Source of the DNA: Pseudobdellovibrionaceae bacterium | GTDB lineage: Bacteria; Bdellovibrionota; Bdellovibrionia; Bdellovibrionales; JAGQZY01 | Direction of reading: 5' to 3' | Length of the DNA stretch: 64,000 nucleotides | Assembly: GCA_020635085.1 (NCBI GenBank) | Contig: JACKAL010000004.1 | Coordinates: 62,001-126,000 of the forward strand | Shown: in pieces, positions 26,203 to 34,455 of the stretch | Numbering within the stretch: the stretch's first letter is position 1 | Layout of the letters: each line of letters starts with the position of its first letter | Program-made: the position numbers and the translations under genes | The notes under the pieces: generated by a model | Seen by the model: the letters and a program-made list of their open reading frames with translations, nothing else | The model's database searches: none | Told to the model about the DNA's origin: nothing

Positions 26203-27780
26203 GTGCAATCATTTCGTGAACTGGCTTTACCAGAAGCCTTAGAAAAAGCTTTATCTAAACTCAACTTTAAAAAACCCACTGAGATTCAAAAACAAACAAT
26301 TCCACTTGTTTTTGATGGACAGGATGTTATTGCCTGCGCCTCAACCGGATCGGGTAAAACCGGCGCCTTTATAATTCCTATTGTGCAAAAGCTTATCGAA
26401 AATAAAGAGAGCCATGCACTAGTACTTGCTCCCACGCGCGAGCTTGCCATGCAGATCGCTGAATTCTCTCGCTTTATCACCTCACATTGTGAAGGCATCT
26501 CGATGGCTGTTATCACAGGTGGCTCTGATATGCATCGTCAGCTCAATGCGCTGAAAAGAAAACCGCGTTTACTTATCGGTACACCGGGACGCCTGAACGA
26601 TCATCTTCGCCGCGGCTCTTTATCTCTTAAAAAAACCGGCATCTTGGTTCTCGACGAAGGCGATCGCATGCTCGATATGGGCTTTGCTCCCCAGTTAGAA
26701 TCCATTCTAAAATTTTTGCCACCTGCTCGACAAACTATGCTTTTTACTGCCACGCTACCACCAAAAGTGCGTGTGCTTGCTGGCCAGTATTTAAAATCGC
26801 CGAAAAGTATTCAGATCGGCGAGATCTCTCAGCCAGTAAAAACCGTTTCGCAATCTGCGGTCAGTGTGCAACAAGGTGAAAAGAATAATCGCCTTCTCGA
26901 AGAGGTGAACAAACGCAGTGGCTCAGTGATTGTCTTCACGCGCACGCAACGACGTGCCGACGCTGTTTCCCGTTATCTCTCTGAGTATGGACTACCCGTT
27001 GGCACAATCCATGGTGGCCTCACTCAAGGAAAACGCAATCGTGCGATTCAAGCCTTTCGCGATGGAGAGGTTCGTATTTTATGCGCAACCGATATCGCAG
27101 CTCGAGGCATTGATGTGCCCTCGGTGGAACATGTGATCAACTACGATCTACCTTTAGTGGATGAGGATTACGTTCACCGCGTGGGACGCACTGCCCGTAA
27201 CGGCGCCCGCGGGGAAGCCCTTAGTTTTGTGGCTAACGAAGAGTTTGGTTTGTGGAATGTGATCTCGCGTAAGTACAATGTTTCCTCACCACATGTCGTT
27301 CCTCCACATGGACAAAAAAAGCAAAAAGGACCAGGCCCAAAAAAACAAGGTTCTTCTCAGAAGCAAAAATCTGCTTCTGCTCATCCCCAAGAATATCGCC
27401 AGCATGCACGTAAAAATGCCCGCCCATCACGCGATGAAAATGCATCTAGACGCCCTAAAAATACCCATCCATCACGTGATGAAAACGCACCTAGACGCCC
27501 TAAAAATGCCCGCCCATTACGTGACGAAAATGCACCTAGATACCCTAAAAATGCCCGCCCATTACGTGATGAAAACGCACCTAGATACCCTAAAAATGCC
27601 CGCCCATTACGTGATGAAAACGCACCTAGATACTCTAAAAATGCGTCGTCACAACGAGAGGACTCACGCGAAGTAAGCGGCAGTGATGGTGGTCAAAATA
27701 AAAAACAGCGTTCACGAAAAGATAATTTTTACGCTAAAAATCGTAAACGCCAATCCTTTGGACGAAAAAAACGACACTAG
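26203..27780 (+). CDS. DEAD-box RNA helicase (RhlE-like) with repetitive basic tail
   Basis: A 525-residue DEAD-box-type helicase. The Q motif is in FKKPTEIQKQTIP, motif I is ASTGSGKT, motif Ia PTRELAMQ, motif II is VLDEGDRMLD (DEGD instead of DEAD), motif III is SAT-like TATLP, motif V ATDIAARGID and motif VI HRVGRTARNG. After residue 375 comes a long low-complexity basic tail with a 15-residue tandem repeat (KNARPLRDENAPRYP). The start is the GTG at 26203 with GAGG upstream. RhlE-like helicases act in ribosome assembly and RNA decay, often in the cold. The Asp-Glu-Gly-Asp form of motif II is unusual but keeps the two catalytic acidic residues. Confidence 0.88.
   Translation: MQSFRELALPEALEKALSKLNFKKPTEIQKQTIPLVFDGQDVIACASTGSGKTGAFIIPIVQKLIENKESHALVLAPTRELAMQIAEFSRFITSHCEGISMAVITGGSDMHRQLNALKRKPRLLIGTPGRLNDHLRRGSLSLKKTGILVLDEGDRMLDMGFAPQLESILKFLPPARQTMLFTATLPPKVRVLAGQYLKSPKSIQIGEISQPVKTVSQSAVSVQQGEKNNRLLEEVNKRSGSVIVFTRTQRRADAVSRYLSEYGLPVGTIHGGLTQGKRNRAIQAFRDGEVRILCATDIAARGIDVPSVEHVINYDLPLVDEDYVHRVGRTARNGARGEALSFVANEEFGLWNVISRKYNVSSPHVVPPHGQKKQKGPGPKKQGSSQKQKSASAHPQEYRQHARKNARPSRDENASRRPKNTHPSRDENAPRRPKNARPLRDENAPRYPKNARPLRDENAPRYPKNARPLRDENAPRYSKNASSQREDSREVSGSDGGQNKKQRSRKDNFYAKNRKRQSFGRKKRH
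27412..27636 (+). repeat. 45-bp in-frame minisatellite, five copies
   Basis: Five tandem 45-bp units inside the helicase gene, each starting AAAAATGCCCGCCCAT or a close variant and encoding KNARPxRDENAxRxP. Copies 3-5 are nearly identical, which suggests recent expansion by slippage or unequal exchange. A partial sixth unit follows. Confidence 0.92.
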
Positions 27781-28183
27781 AACACCTGCCCCCCGCTATG
27801 CAGCGCAGGATCTATAGAGCGATAGCGATATTTTATACCGGTTATACGTGTGTTTTGTGTCGAAATGTGTAACCTCCTTAAATTTAAAGCTTTTAATTGC
27901 TTCCTTGAGGGGTACATCAAGGCGCGTAAAACGCGAGCTACGATAAATTCTCAGATATTTACAGGTCCTAGGGTAGCTGAGAGCAACCCCTCATATTTTC
28001 CGGATAATAAAAAATCTTCGCCGACAGCAAAAACTGCATCTGTCTTAAGACTAAAACCGCTGTTGCCTATTGACCCATGACGGTCTTCTCAAGTAAAAAA
28101 GGGTTGTGTATTTAAGAGAGCCGTATGTTCGTTTCGTTGAGACCCTCTTTGATACCTTAATAACAGGCACAAGGAGGCCATAA
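27781..28183 (+). other. 403-bp gap between helicase and RRM genes
   Basis: No gene is supported. It holds the structured segment at 27906-27993, a weak promoter-like pair TTGACC (28070-28075) and TAAAAA (28094-28099), and then the ribosome site AAGGAGG of the RRM gene. A 76-codon frame at 27850-28080 has no ribosome site or familiar sequence. Confidence 0.6.
27906..27993 (+). ncRNA. Candidate structured RNA, three-way junction
   Basis: TGAGGGGT (27906-27913) pairs with ACCCCTCA (27986-27993), closing two internal hairpins: CGCGT/ACGCG at 27923-27935 with an AAA loop, and TCTCAG/CTGAGA at 27949-27982. The three helices together form a compact 88-nt three-way junction. It does not match a riboswitch class I know. 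It could be a leader of the RRM gene or an independent small RNA. The strand is assumed from the gene direction. Confidence 0.4.
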
Positions 28184-28528
28184 GTGAATAATAAGTTATA
28201 TGTAGGATCCCTTTCCTATTCTGTAGATTCAGAAGCATTAGGAAATTTTTTCGCGGCAGCAGGTCAAGTGACTTCTGCACGTGTTATCGAAGACCGTGAC
28301 TCTGGTCGTTCGAAAGGTTTTGGTTTTGTAGAAATGTCTTCTGAAGATGAAGCGAATTCTGCGATTGAACAACTCAACGGCAAAGAGCTTATGGGTCGTG
28401 CAATTATCGTTTCTATCGCTCGTCCACAAGAAAGCCGCGGCGGCGGCGGTGGTGGCCGTGGTGGTCGCCCAGGTGGCGGCGGCGGTGGTCGACGTTTTGG
28501 TGGTGGCGGCGGCGATTTTCGTCGTTAA
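28184..28528 (+). CDS. Glycine-rich RRM RNA-binding protein
   Basis: A 114-residue protein with one RNA recognition motif (residues 3-78): RNP2 is KLYVGSLSY and RNP1 is SKGFGFVEM. The rest is a Gly/Arg tail. Such Rbp proteins bind single-stranded RNA and are often induced by cold. The start is a GTG at 28184 with a full AAGGAGG upstream. It follows a DEAD-box helicase gene, another typical cold-response gene. A strong terminator follows. Confidence 0.93.
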   Translation: MNNKLYVGSLSYSVDSEALGNFFAAAGQVTSARVIEDRDSGRSKGFGFVEMSSEDEANSAIEQLNGKELMGRAIIVSIARPQESRGGGGGGRGGRPGGGGGGRRFGGGGGDFRR

Positions 28529-28549
28529 TTCTCACTAAAGAATTTAAAC

Positions 28550-28583
28550 AAAAAACGGCTGAAAAATTTCAGCCGTTTTTTTT
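28550..28583 (+). terminator. Rho-independent terminator after the RRM gene
   Basis: AAAACGGCTGAAA pairs with TTTCAGCCGTTTT and runs into a T-tract. Confidence 0.92.
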
Positions 28584-28693
28584 ATGCAAAATAAACTTTT
28601 ATACGCATTCAATACCGGCTTCAAAGTGAGTACTCACCCTAAAGTTCTTTACATCGAAGAATAATTTGCGTAGAGGTTCTTTTCTACGGACCC

Positions 28694-29020
28694 TTACTCT
28701 ACAACATACCCAAACGAATAATTATAAATGTAGCAAGCTTTGCCATAAACTGTGTAAGTGAGTGTGTACTGTTGCGTCCATGGCTCTTGGTCTTCGTTCG
28801 TGTGTGCACTATCCACAACGATGATTGCTTTATCGCCAACTTGTTTTTGCAAAGTCGTGGTGAACTGATATTCCGGCAAATCACCCTGGACAGCACCTTG
28901 TACGTTAGCTAAGGCGTTTTCGAGTGCGGCCACAAGTGTCTCCGCTTCTTTCTGACAAAGAACTTCGCCACGACTCACAACACTCGACAAAAGTATAAAT
29001 GCGATCAATATATGTTTCAT
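28694..29020 (-). CDS. Small secreted hypothetical protein
   Basis: A 108-residue protein with a signal peptide (MKHILIAFILLSSVVSRG) and a mature part of about 90 residues with two cysteines (VLCQKE and KACYIY), which may form a disulfide. The C-terminal half looks beta-rich (YTLTYTVYGKACYIYNYSFGYVV). No family recognised. A ribosome site AGGAGG precedes the ATG. Confidence 0.65.
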   Translation of the reverse strand: MKHILIAFILLSSVVSRGEVLCQKEAETLVAALENALANVQGAVQGDLPEYQFTTTLQKQVGDKAIIVVDSAHTNEDQEPWTQQYTLTYTVYGKACYIYNYSFGYVVE

Positions 29021-29264
29021 TATATTCCTCCTACGAATTCATCCCGTGTTAGCATCGATTTCCCTCATGGTCGAAAAGTTTTAGAAAACTATAAATATTT
29101 GAACAAATTACAGCTACCCAACCCTATTTTAAAATTTCTCTATTTCTGTAAAAACCTTCTACAGGACCAGACTAAAATCGATCTCAAGCATGTCTTCTCA
29201 AAAAATGCCATGCTTTTTCTGCTTATGGCTTAAGTCGAGTCGATTTTGGTCCGTAAGTTTCACA

Positions 29265-30278
29265 ATGAAGTTAAAACACCTTCTTTTTCTTTCGTGCATA
29301 ACATCGTTATCTGTTGCGTGCTCTAAAAGTAACAAGAGCATTTATCAGGGGCTCGCTGACAATGAGGATGGAGTTATCGCCACAGGTATTCCCGATGATA
29401 ACTCCACCAACGAAGACGATACACAAGAACCGCCACCGACTCTCGTGCTCAGCAATGAACTATTAAAGGCCGAAAAAGATCTCGCAGATAAATGGCACAA
29501 AGGACAACTCGAGCGTTTTAGTTTTTTAATTGTTGATGCCAATAACAAAAACGTCATGCGTAGCTACAAAGCCTTTCAGCCGCGTCGCTTAGCTTCTGTT
29601 ACTAAAATTGCTACGGCTATTTCGGCTTTAGAAAATGTCAATGGCTCTAGTGTTTCGAAAATTCAAGCTATGCTTAAGAGTTCAAACAATGGTGAGGCCT
29701 CTCGCTATGTGCGTTTAGCGGCAAAAGCCATAGCCGATTATATTGCTCCGAGTAGCGCTTACACAACTGCACACAGTTGTCCATCGACCACAGTATTAAA
29801 TAAAGAACTTAAATCGGCTCAGATCATGTTCGATTGGATCAAATCACAAATCAGTGTGGACTGGGCCGATGCAACAATCAGAGATGGTGCTGGTTGTGAT
29901 TATGGCAACCATCTAAATGCTGTACAGATTGTAAAGATTCTTGAATTCGCTGACCAACAAGGAAAAGCTTACTCAGGTTTATCTTTCGAAAAGCTTTTAT
30001 CCATCTCTGGAGTTGATGGCACATGGGCCAACCACAATACCGATCAAAAGGGATTGATCTTTGCTAAAACAGGCACCCTAAACCCCAACGCCAATCTTGC
30101 GGGTTATTTTTATGCGAAACGCGGTGGAGTTATGCATAAATATTACTTTGTTGTCTTCGTCGAAAAAGACAGCGGCACTACCGCTTCTAACAACGCTCGA
30201 AGCTTTATCGAAGCCCTGTTGCGCAATTGGATTAACTACTACGCCAAACAAGAGGGCGATCCGATAGCCGTTCTCTAG
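29265..30278 (+). CDS. Lipoprotein of the D-Ala-D-Ala carboxypeptidase (S13-like) type
   Basis: A 337-residue protein. The lipobox LSVAC places the lipidated cysteine at 19, so it should be membrane-anchored. A Pro/Asp/Glu-rich linker follows. Penicillin-binding-protein motifs are SVTK (Ser111-Lys114) and KTG (268-270). The segment DGAGCDYGN lies where S13 enzymes have DGSGLSxxN, so the middle SxN motif is altered. It could be an endopeptidase or carboxypeptidase acting on peptidoglycan, or an inactive homologue. ATG 29265 is preferred over 29190 because it starts a typical lipoprotein signal. The stop TAG lies within CTAGAACCCA, like the hairpin element at 8095. Confidence 0.78.
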   Translation: MKLKHLLFLSCITSLSVACSKSNKSIYQGLADNEDGVIATGIPDDNSTNEDDTQEPPPTLVLSNELLKAEKDLADKWHKGQLERFSFLIVDANNKNVMRSYKAFQPRRLASVTKIATAISALENVNGSSVSKIQAMLKSSNNGEASRYVRLAAKAIADYIAPSSAYTTAHSCPSTTVLNKELKSAQIMFDWIKSQISVDWADATIRDGAGCDYGNHLNAVQIVKILEFADQQGKAYSGLSFEKLLSISGVDGTWANHNTDQKGLIFAKTGTLNPNANLAGYFYAKRGGVMHKYYFVVFVEKDSGTTASNNARSFIEALLRNWINYYAKQEGDPIAVL

Positions 30279-30331
30279 AACCCACTAGATCATTAAATTG
30301 ACTTTTAATTCCTCTTATTTAAAAAGAGTTT

Positions 30332-31138
30332 ATGGTTAGTGTCGTTATTCCCACATTTAATCGTCTTTCTATGCTTAAGAGAGCTCTGGAATCTGTTCAG
30401 CAGCAGACTTTTAAAGCTTTTGAGGTCCTTGTCGTTGACGATCACTCGACCGAAAATATCAAAGAACTCTCTGACAATTTCGGATGCCGCTATCTCTTTA
30501 ACCAAGGTCAAGGTGTTAGCGCTGCACGTAACACTGGCATTAAAGCGGCGATGCACCCATGGATTGCCTTTCTCGACTCTGATGATGAATGGCTGCCGCA
30601 AAAATTAGAACTTCAGCTGGCATATGCCAAAAACCACCCTGGAACTTACAAGCTGATTCATACCAATGAAACTTGGATACGTAATGGTCGCGAAGTTCCG
30701 CAAAAAGCAAAACATCGTCGCCAAGGCGGTCGCATCTTTGCTCAATGCACGCAGGCATGCTTGATTTCTCCGTCAACTGCTATGGCTCATATGGATTTAT
30801 TTAATAGTATTGGTCTATTTGATGAAAGTTTTCCCACTTGTGAAGATTACGATTTTTGGCTGCGGGTAAGCTCTCAGCTAGAGATCGGATTTATCGATAA
30901 GTCACTCACAATTAAACACGGGGGTCATGAGGATCAACTCTCTATGAAATATCACTCCATGGATTTGTGGAGATTGCGAGCTTTAGCAAAACATAAAAAT
31001 CATACCCAACTGAACGATGACGAAAAGTTATCACTGCAAAAAAGTATTTTTAAGAAATCAGAAATTATCCTTAAAGGCTTAAAGAAGTACCCCAATCCAA
31101 TTGTGCAAAAAGAAGTTTCAGAAATAATGAAATATTAA
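30332..31138 (+). CDS. Family 2 glycosyltransferase
   Basis: A 268-residue GT-A-fold glycosyltransferase. Donor binding is seen in VSVVIPTFNRLSMLKRALESV and VLVVDDHSTE, the DxD-type metal site in AFLDSDDEW, and the acceptor region in CEDYDFWLRVS. There is no membrane helix, so it works at the cytoplasmic face or in the cytoplasm, adding sugars to a cell-surface glycan or a protein. It lies 53 bp after the lipoprotein gene. Specificity cannot be read from the sequence. Confidence 0.88.
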   Translation: MVSVVIPTFNRLSMLKRALESVQQQTFKAFEVLVVDDHSTENIKELSDNFGCRYLFNQGQGVSAARNTGIKAAMHPWIAFLDSDDEWLPQKLELQLAYAKNHPGTYKLIHTNETWIRNGREVPQKAKHRRQGGRIFAQCTQACLISPSTAMAHMDLFNSIGLFDESFPTCEDYDFWLRVSSQLEIGFIDKSLTIKHGGHEDQLSMKYHSMDLWRLRALAKHKNHTQLNDDEKLSLQKSIFKKSEIILKGLKKYPNPIVQKEVSEIMKY

Positions 31139-31497
31139 GCTGATATACCAAATAGAGTGTGTCTATATTAACAAACATCACGTAGACTTAAGTCATCCCT
31201 GTTTTAATAAACAAATCTTTTGAATCAAAAATTGTTACTTTTACTTTACAGTTGGATTACAAAAGCCAATTTTTGTCACTTTAATGCTCTACTCAAATGA
31301 TGTACCTGTGGTTAATAAGGCACTGTATTAATGTTAAAATTTTAGACGGACTCGTTCTGAAATGCATGGAAAATGAATTATTTATCAAAAAATTTATACG
31401 TACGATCGTCGATTTTCAGTTTGAGTCTGTCACAACAACCCATCTTGGCATTGTTTTTGAAGTTAGTTTTCGAAAATTATAAACTGGGAGTTTCTAA
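31139..31497. other. 359-bp AT-rich gap
   Basis: No supported gene. A 61-codon frame at 31297-31482 has no ribosome site. A ribosome site GGGAG before the gene at 31498 is the only signal I can see. Confidence 0.5.
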
Positions 31498-32142
31498 ATG
31501 AAAATAAAATACTTAACCCTTTCTCTCTTATTAATTACGATGCCTTTTCAAACATTTGCTAGTACAAACAAAAAAAATGATATTCTAAAAAAATCCCTAA
31601 TAATGGTATCAGAAGTAGAAAAAAATGCAATTGAAGCAAAAATAATGCTTTTAAAATTAATCAAACAAGATTTAGCTGGCATTCAGTATGTTAGATCAAG
31701 CAAAAACAATATCGACAATGGACTAGTTGGAGTAGTAGCATTATCTACAGCAGTAACAACAGGTACTCTTTCTACATATTTTGCACTTTCCGCATATACA
31801 GCTGCTTACCCAGTAACTTATAGCCCAAATTCTTCTTACATGCATATTCCACTCGAGAAAACATTGATAGATATCAGCGATTATTTTGCGAAAAGTAAGG
31901 GGGTTTTTTCATTAACCTTAAGAGGTATCGGTTCAGCTGCCTATGTTCCTCTCGTGCTAACAAAAAATGCTTTAATAGGACTTGTAAGAGCTTCTCCATC
32001 GCTTTTAGGATTAGGCGTTATGGGATCTCTAGCTTCAGCTAGTGCAGGTAATTTATATTTACTTTTTACTAGCGAAGAATCATTTGAATCATTTGATAAA
32101 TCGATCGATCAAACTATCGTCGAATTAGAGGCTCTTTTGTAA
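31498..32142 (+). CDS. Exported hypothetical protein with hydrophobic segments
   Basis: A 214-residue protein with a signal peptide (LLLITMPFQTFA), a charged region, and two or three hydrophobic stretches (about residues 77-100, 140-165 and 160-185). No family recognised. The base composition is more AT-rich than that of neighbouring operons. It is followed after five bases by another exported orphan gene, so the two form a pair. Confidence 0.62.
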   Translation: MKIKYLTLSLLLITMPFQTFASTNKKNDILKKSLIMVSEVEKNAIEAKIMLLKLIKQDLAGIQYVRSSKNNIDNGLVGVVALSTAVTTGTLSTYFALSAYTAAYPVTYSPNSSYMHIPLEKTLIDISDYFAKSKGVFSLTLRGIGSAAYVPLVLTKNALIGLVRASPSLLGLGVMGSLASASAGNLYLLFTSEESFESFDKSIDQTIVELEALL

Positions 32143-32147
32143 AAAGT

Positions 32148-33221
32148 ATGAATACTTACAAAACCTACGTATTTTTTATTACATTTTTCATTATTCCCCA
32201 ATTCTGCTTTTCGGATTGGGGAAATGTTGAAGATCAGTATGCTCAGCTCAAACATGAGATGGTTTTGCGAGAGCAGATCGAAAAAAAGTCGTACGAACTA
32301 ACTCGCTCGTTATGCTATGCATACTATAGCGATTTTAAGGTTGCAGCTCCTCCGAAAGAATTTCTGGAATCCGTTAGAAATTGGGATCTAATGAAATTTT
32401 ATGGCTTTTTAGCTTCCTATTACGATGGGGAGAGCAAATATATTTTACTTGCACGTTCAAATAATAATCAAAGACTAGTGACTTCTGCTGGCTATAAGAG
32501 GGCAGTTGTTGACTGTGCAATGGAATTAAATACTTCTTCCGATAACATAAGCAAACAAATTAAAGATGATTTAGATATGTCTTCATATATAGGAAGTTTT
32601 GCTGGCATATTCGTAGGTGGCACTGCGGCGACAAAAGGTTTAAAGATTTTTTCTAAAATTAGTCGTGCAGATAAACTTTTTAAATGGCTAAAGGCTACAG
32701 TTCCACGCAGTCCGATTTTAAAAAAATTTAGCGAATATGCTTTTAAATTGGGAATTACGGTTAGCCTAGGTTATGTGGGCTATACTATATTAGATCACTA
32801 CGATTTTTTAAACAGCATATTGAAACAGACCTCAATAGAAATGAAAGATCAGACTACCTTAAATAATTCCAGCAAACTGGAATCAAAAATTGATCAAATA
32901 AATGAATGGGCTAAGCTCCAAAAATATCGCCATTTTGCAAAACAGTATATCCGTTTATCAGAAAAAAATAATTGCAATCTTCATTGTCCAGAATTTGATC
33001 AATTGCAATTGGAGTTTTCACAATTCGATATAAATGAGATAAGAATTTTGCACCAAAAAATGGATTCTCAAATTAATTCTTACAAAGGCGACTTCTTTCT
33101 CTTAGTGAGTAAATCTTTAGAAAAAAAATCACATGCCGTTAACCTAAACGAAGAAGAGGAATGGGCTGTAGAATTAGCGAGCTACATGGGTAGTTTGGAT
33201 CTAATTTTAAATATTAATTAG
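32148..33221 (+). CDS. Exported hypothetical protein
   Basis: A 357-residue protein with a signal peptide (VFFITFFIIPQFCFS). The mature part is mostly helical and charged, with one hydrophobic segment near residues 150-165 (SYIGSFAGIFVGGTAATKG) and another near 205-220 (LGITVSLGYVGYTIL). Two cysteines lie in NNCNLHCPEF. No family recognised. It pairs with the upstream gene, which has a similar helical and hydrophobic pattern. Confidence 0.62.
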   Translation: MNTYKTYVFFITFFIIPQFCFSDWGNVEDQYAQLKHEMVLREQIEKKSYELTRSLCYAYYSDFKVAAPPKEFLESVRNWDLMKFYGFLASYYDGESKYILLARSNNNQRLVTSAGYKRAVVDCAMELNTSSDNISKQIKDDLDMSSYIGSFAGIFVGGTAATKGLKIFSKISRADKLFKWLKATVPRSPILKKFSEYAFKLGITVSLGYVGYTILDHYDFLNSILKQTSIEMKDQTTLNNSSKLESKIDQINEWAKLQKYRHFAKQYIRLSEKNNCNLHCPEFDQLQLEFSQFDINEIRILHQKMDSQINSYKGDFFLLVSKSLEKKSHAVNLNEEEEWAVELASYMGSLDLILNIN

Positions 33222-33391
33222 CATTACATACAAAAATACTTGTTTTAAATTGGACATTTTTTGTCACAATGGCTCCCCCTAACGCCCTCAAATGTCCCTG
33301 TCCGAAGCCTAAACACCCGTATATTTTATTCAAATATGGCCTTTTATTTGCAATTCTCTCTTTTGATTAACTTTTACGAAGAGGTGGTTCT

Positions 33392-34330
33392 ATGCATAAA
33401 TTGAAAATGCAAATTGAAGGGCAACTACAAGAAATCGTTTTCTTTTTTAGTTTGCTTCTATCGTTTTCGGTGTTTATTAGCGGTGTTTTTACATTGGCAC
33501 TTACTCCCGATAGTGTTGTTTTTATCCTGGGAAGCTTTGGGGCAGGCGCAAATCTTGCGATTTTCCAACTCGTTGGTTATGGATTCTTTTATGTAGCGGT
33601 TATGGCTCTTCATATGGGCTACGTTACAAATATGCACATTTTTAAACTCGATGATTTTAAACGCGAAGGCCGCGTGCTTTCTTATTCGTTAATTGCTCAT
33701 CTTATTATTTTATCACTGCTTGCGAGTTTGTTATCTGTTTTTCAGATTTATTTACAAATTCCTACTGGGCATATTCTTTCGCATGGAGCAGGTGGTCTTT
33801 TAGGAAATGCTTTTGGTCAAATTTTATACTCTGGTTTAGGCCTTTATGGCTCCGTTATTGTATTGCTGTTGGTGGCCTTTGTAGCCGCGATTATGGCTGG
33901 ATTTTTTCAATTGCCCGATGTTTTAACTCTAATTAAAGAGGCTAAATCACAAACAAAAAATGCAACTGTAGATGGTGCACGTACATTAAATCATTCGATA
34001 GCGAATGCCAGTCAGTTTCTCTTTAGAAATTATAAATTAGCCAGTGCCCATGCTGCTACATCATCAAAACAGTGGATGGTGGAATCTTATCAAAATTTTT
34101 CTGATAAAATTCACTCTTATGTTACCTCTATTGAAGGGGAACCGGAAAAGAAAAAATCTGCTCCCCGCAAAGCGGTTTCTAAAAAGATCGAAAAAGAGGT
34201 AAAGAAGTCTGAAGAGAAAATACAGGTAAAAGCTGAGAAAAAAGCAAAATCTGTAAAACCAGTTGTAGCTGAAAGAAAGATAATTAAAAAAAGTTCTTCT
34301 AAAAAAGCAACTAAGAAGACTGAAAAATAA
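33392..34330 (+). CDS. FtsK-4TM-like membrane protein without motor domain, lysine-rich tail
   Basis: A 312-residue protein. Residues 10-175 contain four hydrophobic helices (about 15-38, 52-77, 96-120 and 145-172), and the segment HILSHGAGGLLGNAFGQILYSGLGLYGSVIVLLL looks like the FtsK/SpoIIIE 4TM domain. There is no ATPase or gamma domain; instead residues 180-245 are helical and residues 250-312 are a Lys/Ala/Ser tail of histone-H1 character. It could be a truncated FtsK relative that binds DNA or the division site. The resemblance is by eye. AGAGG precedes the start, and a terminator follows. Confidence 0.6.
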   Translation: MHKLKMQIEGQLQEIVFFFSLLLSFSVFISGVFTLALTPDSVVFILGSFGAGANLAIFQLVGYGFFYVAVMALHMGYVTNMHIFKLDDFKREGRVLSYSLIAHLIILSLLASLLSVFQIYLQIPTGHILSHGAGGLLGNAFGQILYSGLGLYGSVIVLLLVAFVAAIMAGFFQLPDVLTLIKEAKSQTKNATVDGARTLNHSIANASQFLFRNYKLASAHAATSSKQWMVESYQNFSDKIHSYVTSIEGEPEKKKSAPRKAVSKKIEKEVKKSEEKIQVKAEKKAKSVKPVVAERKIIKKSSSKKATKKTEK

Positions 34331-34337
34331 TCAGAAA

Positions 34338-34359
34338 CTATTTATGAAATGGGTTCTAG
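34338..34359. repeat. Solo arm of the 161-bp hairpin element
   Basis: Twenty-one of 22 bases match the right arm of the element at 8095-8255 (positions 8234-8255), ending GGGTTCTAG. No opposite arm is found nearby, so this is a remnant or half copy. Confidence 0.7.
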
Positions 34360-34366
34360 TAAAAAC

Positions 34367-34394
34367 AAAAGAGAACTTTAAAGTTCTCTTTTTT
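34367..34394. terminator. Terminator between the FtsK-4TM-like gene and glmS
   Basis: AAAAGAGAACTTT pairs with AAAGTTCTCTTTT and runs into Ts; on the other strand it also has a T run, so it probably serves both convergent genes. Confidence 0.88.
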
Positions 34395-34455
34395 AATTTA
34401 GAATAAATTTATCTAAAAAATTTTAATTTTTGCGAATCCAGATTGAGCACATACC

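Noticed and set aside
27412..27636. CRISPR-like regular repeats
   Set aside because: Units are directly adjacent without spacers and lie in frame in a coding gene.
27278..27676. A 132-codon repetitive frame in the +2 phase of the helicase gene
   Set aside because: It is a shadow of the 45-bp repeat, whose length is a multiple of three, so every frame stays open.
27960..28030. TPP-riboswitch-like pieces (CTGAGA, ACCC, GGATAAT)
   Set aside because: The conserved CTGATCTGG and CCAGCG elements are missing and the spacing is wrong.
27850..28080. A 76-codon frame in the helicase-RRM gap
   Set aside because: No ribosome site, no familiar sequence, and it overlaps a well-formed RNA fold.
31297..31482. 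A 61-codon frame in the AT-rich gap
   Set aside because: No ribosome site and random-looking composition.
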